The notes under the pieces: model-generated
Told to the model about the DNA's origin: nothing
Databases searched by the model: none
The model's input: the letters and a program-made list of their open reading frames with translations, nothing else
DNA from: Candidatus Methylacidiphilales bacterium
Lineage (GTDB): Bacteria > Pseudomonadota > Gammaproteobacteria > JASGCS01
DNA: 64,000 nucleotides
Direction: 5' to 3'
NCBI GenBank assembly: GCA_030054035.1
Contig: JASGCS010000001.1
Location: 62,001 to 126,000 of the forward strand
Made by a program: the position numbers and the translations under genes
In this document: in pieces, positions 56,716-64,000 of the stretch
Position numbering within the stretch: position 1 is the first letter of the stretch
Layout: each line of letters starts with the position of its first letter

Positions 56716-58056
56716 TTGCAAGCGCCAATAATAATTTTAATTGGAAAACCTAATTCAGGTAAATCAACGCTATTTAACGCAATTGCAAACAAGCATGTGT
56801 CATTAGTAACTCCGTTTGCCCACACTACATTAGATTATCAAGAAGTGCCACTAAATATTAATTCAAAATACTTCTCTTTAGTTGATACCATGGGTCTTCA
56901 TAATTCAGATGGAGTGATTACAAATTTAGCTTTACAGCAGATAAAAAAATTAATAAATGACGCTACATTAATTTTATATGTAATTGAATCACATAACGGG
57001 ATTACAAGTGAAGATATAAACTATATTAAAATTTTAAAACTTCGTTCAAAACCTACCGTGATGTTGCTCCACAAAAAAGACTTATTGCAACAGTCGGATT
57101 TGTTGTTTAAGACTCAAAATATTTATGGCTTCACGAGTTTCCCAACTTCTATTTATGATAAAGCTTCTATCCAGTCTATCAGAGATCACATCTTTAAAAT
57201 TGGCTCATCAATCCCTACTGAAAATCAACTGAAAGAATTAGAAACAGTACCAAGAGTAGCAATTATTGGCAAAACAAATGTTGGAAAGTCTACATTATGT
57301 AATTTATTGAACCAAGGTACTAGATTAATTGTTTCAGAACTAGAACACACAACTAGGCACAATACTAGTTTATATGTTCACATTAAAAATAAAATATTTG
57401 AAATAATTGATACTCCTGGACTTTCTACTTCGTTACAAAAATCTAAGCGCACACTAACACTTACTTCGCGTATAGCCAGTCAACACCTACAAGCAATTAA
57501 ACTTGCCTCCATAGTTGTAGTTATGTTAGATTCATCAAAACCAATTACAAAACTAGATCTTAAAACTATTCGTAAATCTACTATTGCCAAGAAGTTAACA
57601 ATTGTTTTATTAAACAAGTACGACATGGTAAAAACTCCCAATGACAAGCACCAGCTTGACTTAAATATTGCGTCTATACAAGCCAAATTCTCAAGTTTAC
57701 CAGTTTTATTAATTTCATGCAACACAAAAAGCGGGTACTCTTCTTTTGTCAAGGAGTTGTCACGTTCAGCTTTACTCTTGAGTAAACCAAACCTAGTTTC
57801 AATTTCTGAATTAAATTCAATCTTCAAAGAAGCGTTAAAATACTCACCGCCACATAATAAAAGAGGGGTTGTGCCAAAATTAAAATATGTTCATTGGGCT
57901 GATGATGAGCATAAAAGTATTGTAATACATGGTGAAAATTTGCAATATGTATCAAAAACCTACACTCAGTACTTACAAAAGTTTCTTGCAAGCAAATTTG
58001 GCACACAATCATCAATTATCACTATAAAATACTTAATAAAGAGTGACAAAAATTGA
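56716..58056 (+). CDS. der: Ribosome assembly GTPase Der (EngA)
   Basis: Double GTPase for 50S assembly, 446 residues, TTG start. Domain 1 has GKPNSGKST, DTMG and LLHKKD, where G4 should be NKxD. Domain 2 has GKTNVGKST, DTPGLST and LLNKYD, all standard. The C-terminal KH-like domain includes HNKRGVVPKLKYVHWA. The altered G4 and G3 of domain 1 suggest weaker or different nucleotide binding there. It is 2 bases after bamB. Confidence 0.93.
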   Translation: MQAPIIILIGKPNSGKSTLFNAIANKHVSLVTPFAHTTLDYQEVPLNINSKYFSLVDTMGLHNSDGVITNLALQQIKKLINDATLILYVIESHNGITSEDINYIKILKLRSKPTVMLLHKKDLLQQSDLLFKTQNIYGFTSFPTSIYDKASIQSIRDHIFKIGSSIPTENQLKELETVPRVAIIGKTNVGKSTLCNLLNQGTRLIVSELEHTTRHNTSLYVHIKNKIFEIIDTPGLSTSLQKSKRTLTLTSRIASQHLQAIKLASIVVVMLDSSKPITKLDLKTIRKSTIAKKLTIVLLNKYDMVKTPNDKHQLDLNIASIQAKFSSLPVLLISCNTKSGYSSFVKELSRSALLLSKPNLVSISELNSIFKEALKYSPPHNKRGVVPKLKYVHWADDEHKSIVIHGENLQYVSKTYTQYLQKFLASKFGTQSSIITIKYLIKSDKN

Positions 58057-58106
58057 TGAAAATATATTAAAATGGAAAGCGTAAAGATAAATAAGGAGAT
58101 TGCAAC

Positions 58107-58601
58107 ATGAATACAACTATTACCAGAAAACTAATTTTTTTATTTTCAGTGCTATATTTAAATATAACGCTTGCTGAGGTTCCAACTGTTTTATTAAGCC
58201 CAAAAGAAAAATTATCAAACATAGATTACAGGAAATCTTATTTCACTATCTTAGGGAATAGTTTTGGACTAATAAATACAATGGCTATTGAGAAAAAAAT
58301 AGTTTTTGATATGAAACAAATCAGAGAAGCAACCGATAACATGTATTACATTACTAAAGTAGAAGTTATTAAACGGGGATTTGGTTTGAATTCCATCATT
58401 CCAAAACAAACAAAAGCAAAAGCAGAAATTTGGAAAGACTGGGACACTTTCACTAAATTACATAGTGAGATGATTGATAAAATTGACACACTAAAAAGGG
58501 CTGTAGATAAAGATAAAGATGACTTTATTATTGCGGATATTGCAAAAGACGTGGGAAATTCTTGTAGAAATTGCCACGATAAATTTAAATCTAAAAAGTA
58601 A
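58107..58601 (+). CDS. Cytochrome c', periplasmic
   Basis: 164 residues with a signal peptide (about 1-23) and a C-terminal heme motif C-R-N-C-H (153-157), the class II arrangement of a four-helix cytochrome c'. These proteins bind NO or CO and some are linked to NO resistance. A strong AAGGAGA (58093-58099) precedes the ATG. A cytochrome b561 gene lies 1.2 kb downstream on the same strand with two reverse genes between. Function is inferred from family. Confidence 0.88.
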   Translation: MNTTITRKLIFLFSVLYLNITLAEVPTVLLSPKEKLSNIDYRKSYFTILGNSFGLINTMAIEKKIVFDMKQIREATDNMYYITKVEVIKRGFGLNSIIPKQTKAKAEIWKDWDTFTKLHSEMIDKIDTLKRAVDKDKDDFIIADIAKDVGNSCRNCHDKFKSKK

Positions 58602-58613
58602 TTTTAAAGCTAT

Positions 58614-59168
58614 CTAATTGCACTTTATTTGTGAGATGGTAAGATCATTACGTTTGTTATATTCAAATGTATTTTTGATTTGTGGCTGACCATCTTCTTC
58701 AATAGTAACAGTTATTCTTAATTTACCTTTCTCGGTAATTTCGTAGTTTTCTTGTATAGTTTTGTTTTGTAAAGTGCTGATTATTTGTATTTTACCGTCT
58801 TTATCTTCAAATCCATTTTGAAATTCACCAGTTATAACTTCAGAAGATGTAATAACTTTTAGATTTTGATCTTTTGATAAAGGTATTGAACGGAAGATTC
58901 CATTTTCCTCAAAAAGTTGAATAAATTTTTCGGTGTCATAGGATATTAAAAATGGCCAAGGTGATCGTAAAACATCTGCAATTGTGTTAGATTTACAAAA
59001 CTGGTAGCTAACTTTGCTTGAATTTAATAATCCCTCATCTATCGAGTTAACCCAAACGCCATTTAATTGCATTTGTGAAGGTGGTGGGTTTGAGTTTTGA
59101 CAAGAAGTAACTATTACTATTATTAGTACGCTATAAAATTTTTGACTGATGTTCATTATGGTTTTCAT
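58614..59168 (-). CDS. Putative lipoprotein of unknown function
   Basis: 184 residues. The leader ends in IVTSC, a lipobox (Cys23), so it is probably lipidated. The rest is polar and predicted mixed beta; ELNGVWVN-like LNGVWVNSIDEGLL resembles the start of small beta-barrel or lipocalin-like lipoproteins, but I recognise no family. The start could also be the second Met (59156). It is followed by, and reads in the same direction as, the gene at 59190-59744, so the two may be co-transcribed, in that gene-first order. Confidence 0.65.
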   Translation of the reverse strand: MKTIMNISQKFYSVLIIVIVTSCQNSNPPPSQMQLNGVWVNSIDEGLLNSSKVSYQFCKSNTIADVLRSPWPFLISYDTEKFIQLFEENGIFRSIPLSKDQNLKVITSSEVITGEFQNGFEDKDGKIQIISTLQNKTIQENYEITEKGKLRITVTIEEDGQPQIKNTFEYNKRNDLTISQIKCN

Positions 59169-59189
59169 AATTGTTGCTATTTTACCCTA

Positions 59190-59744
59190 CTAGTTAGTTG
59201 AATAACCAATCCCAAAAGACAATCCTTTCGCTCTATTAAATAAATGCACTTGATACTTAAAAATTAATACAAGTCCAGATGCATTAAAAGAGTCTCCATA
59301 AATAATTACACCTACCTGTATATTAAAATCACTTCTTGTAATTTTATTTAACCGGTTTATGGCATAAAAGTAGTCTGGGTTTATTTTAATTTGATTAGTT
59401 GCTTGATTGATCTGATAATTTGTCATGAGAAAAATATTTGGGTTAACTGTTCTGCTTAAAGGAATGTTCCAACTGTAACCTACACCAAAATTTAAAATAT
59501 TTATTGTTTGGTTCAGTTGTCCAAGTATTGGTTTGGTTTGTTTGTAAATTAATCCTATTTGAAAAACCGCTGATTGAAATCGTTTGACTTTATCATATAA
59601 TAAAATCGAAAAATCAATTCCTGGTACAGGTTCAGTATATTGGTATTCTTTACTCAAAAAACTCTCCTCATACGAAATCGTGATATCCATTGAATTGGCA
59701 TTTACTGCTAGTAATAAGCAAAATATTGTGAAAAGATGTTTCAT
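59190..59744 (-). CDS. Exported protein of unknown function, possibly beta-barrel
   Basis: 184 residues with a signal peptide (about 1-18, cleaved after VNANS). The mature part alternates polar and aromatic residues (NILNFGVGYSWNIPL, FNIQVGVIIYGDSF, LSFGIGYSTN), which suggests antiparallel strands as in outer-membrane barrels, but the last residue is Asn, not aromatic. No family is recognised. It is divergent from the cytochrome b561 gene by 48 bases and is upstream of the lipoprotein gene at 58614. Confidence 0.6.
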   Translation of the reverse strand: MKHLFTIFCLLLAVNANSMDITISYEESFLSKEYQYTEPVPGIDFSILLYDKVKRFQSAVFQIGLIYKQTKPILGQLNQTINILNFGVGYSWNIPLSRTVNPNIFLMTNYQINQATNQIKINPDYFYAINRLNKITRSDFNIQVGVIIYGDSFNASGLVLIFKYQVHLFNRAKGLSFGIGYSTN

Positions 59745-59792
59745 AATTGATGCTATAATAACAAAAATTATTAATCATAAATTCTGAATTTA

Positions 59793-60455
59793 ATGGAAAT
59801 CAAAAAAACAGTAGTGGTGTGGGATTGGTCAATTCGTCTGTTTCATTGGTTGCTTGTTTTGTTAGTTTCACTACTTTATATAACTGGAAATTATTTATTT
59901 TTTCCAGCTCATATGTACTTAGGTATCGCTGTTATGACATTATTTTTTTTTAGAATTCTTATTGGTTTTTTTGGAAGCCAAGAGAGTAAATTTATTAGCT
60001 TTATTAAACACCCATCAATTGTTCTAAATTATATTCGAGGTAAATACACTCATCAAGGACTTGGGCATAATCCGATTGGTGGATATTCAGTGTTGTCTTT
60101 TATATTGATTTTCTTAATTATGATCATTTCGGGTTTGTTTTGTGCTGTGGAAGATGATTATATTTATGGACCTCTTTCGATATTCGTTTCATCTGAAATT
60201 AACGATTCATTTCATTCTATTCATGTGGTATTTTCAAAAATTTTACTTTTTGCAATAGCGCTCCATGTTATTGCAATATTTTATTATTTATTCAAAAAAA
60301 ACAACCTAATAAAGCCTATGATAACTGGTAAAAAATCAATTGACACAATTCAGCAAAAAATTGAACAGGCACCTTCAGTAAGGTTAATATTTTTATTATT
60401 ATTATCCTTAGTTTATGGAATGTCATGTATGTATTTATTTTTTATTGTTTTGTGA
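59793..60455 (+). CDS. Cytochrome b561 family membrane protein
   Basis: 220 residues with four to five membrane helices. VWDWSIRLFHWLLVL starts with a heme-ligand histidine; later histidines are in HMYLGIAV, SIHVVFSKIL and IALHVIAIFYYLF. GLGHNPIGGYSVLSFIL is typical of the NiFe-hydrogenase-type b561 group often paired with cytochrome c' or other periplasmic cytochromes. It could pass electrons from quinol to the nearby cytochrome c'. The end overlaps the convergent DUF924 gene by 21 bases. Confidence 0.88.
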   Translation: MEIKKTVVVWDWSIRLFHWLLVLLVSLLYITGNYLFFPAHMYLGIAVMTLFFFRILIGFFGSQESKFISFIKHPSIVLNYIRGKYTHQGLGHNPIGGYSVLSFILIFLIMIISGLFCAVEDDYIYGPLSIFVSSEINDSFHSIHVVFSKILLFAIALHVIAIFYYLFKKNNLIKPMITGKKSIDTIQQKIEQAPSVRLIFLLLLSLVYGMSCMYLFFIVL

Positions 60456-61022
60456 TTTTAGAAAATCCAGTTCAGCTTTTGTTGACTTTCTCATAAGCAA
60501 ATCATTTCTCATTGGAAATCTTCCGAATTGTTCGATGATGCTCTTAAAACTATACGCGTACTCTATTTGTCGTTGCCCAATTGCCCATTCTTCAGCAAGT
60601 TGACAACTCATTATTTGATCTTCATATAATTCGCTATGCATAAATGGAAGTAGTATAAATAATTTTTCATCAGACGATGCAGATAAATGAATATTTTTTA
60701 CTACACATAATTTTGATAGGGTCAGGGCGTTGTAAGAGGTTTGGTATTTGAGATGGCTTTCTCTAAACATATTTAGGGGAAGCTGGTCAAAAGTTATAAT
60801 AGCTTGAATAATATCAGGGTATTCTAAAGTACAACAATATTTTAAATTACGTAAACAAGAAATCCAAAGAGCTAAATAATTCTCTTTAATACTTAGGTCA
60901 ATTTCTTTTGTCGAAGAGAACCAAGCATGGTGTCCTGATTCGCTAAACCAATATGATTGTAGTTTTTTAAAGCAATCTTTAATTTCAATTACAGATAAAA
61001 TTTTTAATTCTTGTAATTGCAT
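60435..61022 (-). CDS. DUF924 family protein
   Basis: 195 residues. YWFSESGHHAWFSS, FDQLPLNMFRESHL, LLPFMHSELYEDQ and IIEQFGRFPMRNDLLMRKSTKAELDFL match the DUF924 pattern (W-F, D-Q-x-P-R-N, P-x-M-H-S-E, F-G-R-F-P). The normally basic residue of DQxPRN is L here and RFPHRN is RFPMRN. Function is unknown. The only possible start lies 38 bases inside the aminotransferase gene. Confidence 0.85.
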   Translation of the reverse strand: MQLQELKILSVIEIKDCFKKLQSYWFSESGHHAWFSSTKEIDLSIKENYLALWISCLRNLKYCCTLEYPDIIQAIITFDQLPLNMFRESHLKYQTSYNALTLSKLCVVKNIHLSASSDEKLFILLPFMHSELYEDQIMSCQLAEEWAIGQRQIEYAYSFKSIIEQFGRFPMRNDLLMRKSTKAELDFLKSQNNKK

Positions 61023-62160
61023 CTATTATTACCTCCTCACTTGTTGCGAATGAAAAACGTAAATGGTTTGCCATACCAAAAGCAGAACCAGGAACTATCG
61101 CAACACCAGCTTCAGAAAGTAATCTTGAAGCGAGTGTAATATCATTATCAATAGATTTAGATTTTATAACTTCAGAAAAATCAGGGAATGAATAAAATGC
61201 CCCATCTGATTTAATTACCCTAACTTTTGGTAATTGATTTAATAAAGAATAGATAATATCATGTCTTTTTTGAAATTCTTTGTTCATAAGTATACGTTCG
61301 CTTTGCGACCCTTCAAGCGCTTCAACAGCCGCATATTGTGCTATAGAATTTGGATTGGAAGTGGATTGAGACTGCAGGTTTGACATTGCGTTGATTACTA
61401 CACTATTGCCCACACAATATCCGATTCTCCAACCAGTCATTGCATATGACTTTGATACTCCATTAATTAAAAAAACTCTATCCTTTAATTTTGGCTCCAC
61501 CATTATTAAATTTACATACGCGTCTTTGCCCCAGTAAATATGCTCATAGATATCATCGCTAAGCACCATTAATTTAGGATATTTTAGAAGTACATCAGCA
61601 ATATCCCTTAATTCATTTTTTGTGTAATTTGAACCTGACGGGTTATTTGGACTATTAATAATTAAGATTTTGCTTTTTTTTGTTATTGCTTTCTCTAAAT
61701 CTTGCGGAGATATTTTTAGTGTTTCTAAATTACTAGGCATGATGAATTTTGGTACACCATCCATTATTTGTGTAATATCTGGATAAGAAACCCAGTATGG
61801 AATTGGTATAAGTACCTCATCCCCAGGATTAATTATAGCCTCAAGTAATGTGTAGATCGAATGTTTTGCTCCATTAGATACGATTACATTATTTAAATTA
61901 TATTCCTGACCATACTCATGTAGACATTTATTTAAAATAGCTTTTTTTAGTTGCTGGATTCCATCTACCGCAGTGTATTTGGTAAATCCAGCATGAAGTG
62001 CTTTGATAGCGGCGTCTTTAATATGCTTCGGTGTGTCAAAATCAGGCTCTCCCGCACTCAAAGAAACAATATCTTTTCCCTGGGATTTCAGTGTTTGTGC
62101 AAGAGCGCTTATCACTAAAGTTGGAGAAGGCTTAATTCTGGTTGAGCGTTGTGATAACAT
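60985..62160 (-). CDS. aspC: Aspartate aminotransferase, class I
   Basis: PLP enzyme of the class I aminotransferase family, 391 residues, likely aspartate/2-oxoglutarate specific. SLSAGEPDFDTPKHI, INSPNNPSGSNYTK, and the PLP lysine in GVSKSYAMTGWRIGY are diagnostic; RFSFAT near the end holds the carboxylate arginine. The gene is divergent from uvrB with only 20 bases between starts. On the minus strand TATAAT (62171-62176) may be its -10, giving a very short leader. Related family members could act on other amino acids. Confidence 0.92.
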   Translation of the reverse strand: MLSQRSTRIKPSPTLVISALAQTLKSQGKDIVSLSAGEPDFDTPKHIKDAAIKALHAGFTKYTAVDGIQQLKKAILNKCLHEYGQEYNLNNVIVSNGAKHSIYTLLEAIINPGDEVLIPIPYWVSYPDITQIMDGVPKFIMPSNLETLKISPQDLEKAITKKSKILIINSPNNPSGSNYTKNELRDIADVLLKYPKLMVLSDDIYEHIYWGKDAYVNLIMVEPKLKDRVFLINGVSKSYAMTGWRIGYCVGNSVVINAMSNLQSQSTSNPNSIAQYAAVEALEGSQSERILMNKEFQKRHDIIYSLLNQLPKVRVIKSDGAFYSFPDFSEVIKSKSIDNDITLASRLLSEAGVAIVPGSAFGMANHLRFSFATSEEVIIDAITRIKNFICN

Positions 62161-62180
62161 TTAGTAAATAATTATACTAT

Positions 62181-64000
62181 ATGAAAAGAGAAATTGAAAG
62201 TGATACAAGCTCAAATTTTAATTTGAGATCTACTTTTGCTTGTACACCCGCTCAAAAAGAAGTAATAGATGCTATATCCCATTTGATTTTGGTTGGCAAT
62301 AAATTTCAAACGCTTAAAGGAGTTACAGGTTGTGGTAAAACTTTTATTATGGCAAGTGTTATAGCCGAAATTAATAAACCTGCAATAATAATTGCGCCAA
62401 ATAAAATACTCGCAGCACAGTTGTTTGAAGAATTCAAAGTTTTTTTCCCCAATAATTCAGTTGAATTTTTTGTCAGTTATTATGATTATTATCAACCAGA
62501 AGCGTATGTTCCTGGAAAGGATTTATTTATTGAAAAAGATTCCAGTATTAATCAGCATATTGACCAGATGAGATTGTCAGCCACTAAATCTTTACTTGAA
62601 AGAAAAGATGTTGTTATTGTAGCTTCAGTTAGCGCAATTTATGGTTTAGGCGATCCTTCAATTTACCAAACTATGCTACTGCACCTAGTACTTGGAGATT
62701 TATTTGAAATTGAAATAGCCATCTCAAGATTGATTGCAATGCAGTATGTTAGGAATGATATAGAATTTAACAGAGGTGTATTTAGAGTTCGAGGTGAAAG
62801 TTTGGATGTTTATCCCGCGGAACATGAAGATATGGGCATTAGAATTATTTTTGACGATATAAAAATAGTCAGCCTCTACACTTTTGACCCTTTAACTGGG
62901 GTAAAAATTCAAGATCTAAGAAGGTTTTCAATTTATCCTAAAACACATTACGTTTCACCAAGAGATAATATTCATAGAGCAATTATCGAAATCAAAAATG
63001 AATTGCGTCACCAAATAGATTTCTTCTCTAATGCAAATAAGCTTATCGAAGCGCAAAGAATAGAACAGAGAACTGTATTTGATATAGAAATGTTATCTGA
63101 AATTGGTTATTGTTCGGGCATAGAAAATTATTCCAGACATCTAAGCAGAAGAAATCCTGGAGAGGCGCCTCCTTGTCTTTTGGATTATTTGCCAAAAGAT
63201 GGAGTGTTGTTCGTTGATGAAAGCCATCTCACTATCTCTCAAATTCAAGCGATGTATAAAGGGGACCATTCACGTAAAAAGAATTTAGTTGACTATGGTT
63301 TTAGATTACCTTCTGCGCTAGATAACCGACCTCTTAGATTTGACGAATTTGAAAGCGTTTCTCCAAGGACTGTTTATGTTAGCGCAACACCTGCTGAATA
63401 CGAACTTTCAAAGTCTAGTGTTGTTCATGAGTTGTTAGTAAGACCAACAGGTTTGTTGGATCCTGTAATAGAAGTAATGCCAGCTAAAAATCAGATTGAA
63501 ACATTGTTAATTGAAATTAAAAAAGAAATTGAAAAAAATCACAGAGTTTTAGTTGGGTGTTTGACAAAGGTTTTATCAGAAAAGATAAGCGAATTTCTAA
63601 ATCAAAAATCAATTAAAACGCATTATATACATGCTGACACTAATACCACTGAACGTATTTCAATAATTCATGATCTTAGAATTGGAACTGTAGACGTTTT
63701 AGTAGGAATCAATTTACTTAGAGAGGGGTTAGATTTACCAGAAGTAGGGTTAGTAGCATTATTAGACGCTGACAGGGAAGGTTTTTTAAGGTCAGAAAGA
63801 TCCTTAGTTCAAACTATTGGCAGAGCAGCAAGAAATGTTAATGGAAGAGTTATATTATTTGCAGACAGTATTTCACCAGCAATGGATAGAGCCATAACAG
63901 AATCCAATAGAAGAAGATCAATCCAGTCTGAGTATAATATAAAACACTCAATTACCCCTACTTCTGTTAAAAGAACTATATCAAATACCATGGATTATGA
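62181..64000 (+). CDS. uvrB: Excinuclease ABC subunit UvrB (3' end outside window)
   Basis: Nucleotide-excision-repair helicase-like subunit, open to the end of the window (606 full codons). The P-loop is GVTGCGKTF (usually GVTGSGKTF), then APNKILAAQLFEEFK, FFVSYYDYYQPEAYVPG with the beta-hairpin start, SVSAIYGLGDP, VDESHLTISQI (helicase motif II), YVSATP, NLLREGLDLPEVG and QTIGRAARNVNGR (motif VI). The coding frame has no internal stop. About 60 codons, including the UVR domain, should lie beyond 64000. It is adjacent to aspC. Confidence 0.97.
   Translation, partial: MKREIESDTSSNFNLRSTFACTPAQKEVIDAISHLILVGNKFQTLKGVTGCGKTFIMASVIAEINKPAIIIAPNKILAAQLFEEFKVFFPNNSVEFFVSYYDYYQPEAYVPGKDLFIEKDSSINQHIDQMRLSATKSLLERKDVVIVASVSAIYGLGDPSIYQTMLLHLVLGDLFEIEIAISRLIAMQYVRNDIEFNRGVFRVRGESLDVYPAEHEDMGIRIIFDDIKIVSLYTFDPLTGVKIQDLRRFSIYPKTHYVSPRDNIHRAIIEIKNELRHQIDFFSNANKLIEAQRIEQRTVFDIEMLSEIGYCSGIENYSRHLSRRNPGEAPPCLLDYLPKDGVLFVDESHLTISQIQAMYKGDHSRKKNLVDYGFRLPSALDNRPLRFDEFESVSPRTVYVSATPAEYELSKSSVVHELLVRPTGLLDPVIEVMPAKNQIETLLIEIKKEIEKNHRVLVGCLTKVLSEKISEFLNQKSIKTHYIHADTNTTERISIIHDLRIGTVDVLVGINLLREGLDLPEVGLVALLDADREGFLRSERSLVQTIGRAARNVNGRVILFADSISPAMDRAITESNRRRSIQSEYNIKHSITPTSVKRTISNTMDY

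Noticed and set aside
59584-59787. Plus-strand frame antisense to the exported protein gene
   Set aside because: It is opposite a gene with a clear signal peptide, and has no pattern of its own.

Overview
This is a gene-dense, visibly AT-rich bacterial window with no gene-free stretch of 300 bases. It reads as the chromosome of a small-genome gammaproteobacterium. The evidence is gene order: rpsD-rpoA-rplQ; tesA next to a ybbA-type ATPase; unfused nuoC and nuoD inside a 14-gene nuo operon; rimP-nusA-infB-rbfA-truB; sdhCDAB followed by sdhE-ygfX; and iscU-iscA-hscB-hscA-fdx-iscX-ndk-rlmN-pilF-rodZ-hisS-yfgM-bamB-der. This order is typical of Gammaproteobacteria and partly shared with Betaproteobacteria. 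Compact spacing, many overlaps and several degenerate motifs suggest a streamlined free-living or host-associated lineage. I cannot name the genus from sequence alone.

Layout. Bases 1-1517 are the end of the alpha ribosomal operon (rpsD tail, rpoA, rplQ). Bases 1510-4295 hold APS kinase, a 1-Cys peroxiredoxin, a CysB-like LysR regulator and a TesA-like GDSL esterase. Bases 4281-6528 hold an orphan YbbA/LolD-type ATPase, lpxB and tadA. Bases 6545-20932 are a complete complex I operon, nuoA to nuoN. An initiator-type tRNA-Met follows (20957-21030), then a Prx5 peroxiredoxin, an RND efflux pair and the translation operon rimP-nusA-infB-rbfA-truB. Bases 31678-37198 hold succinate dehydrogenase with its assembly factor sdhE and ygfX, then pdxJ and cysM.

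A signalling trio lies at 37195-40716: a double-FHA protein, a GAF-HD-GYP protein and a double cNMP-binding-rhodanese protein. Bases 40788-46144 hold queA, tgt, yajC, secD and secF. A reverse-strand SuhB-like protein follows, then an isc cluster without iscR or iscS, then ndk, rlmN, pilF, rodZ, hisS, yfgM, bamB and der. The end holds a cytochrome c' and a cytochrome b561 flanking two exported proteins of unknown function, a DUF924 protein, an aminotransferase, and uvrB, which runs off the window.

How it fits together. Complexes I and II, the Fe-S assembly genes and the cytochromes point to a respiratory lifestyle. CysC, CysM and the CysB-like regulator suggest assimilatory sulfur metabolism. 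The most interesting points are degenerate parts inside otherwise conserved machines: an HscB with no HPD motif, a SuhB with lost metal ligands, a BamB with no lipobox, a Der whose first G4 motif is altered, an initiator tRNA with a predicted U1:A72 pair, and the FHA/HD-GYP/cNMP-rhodanese module.
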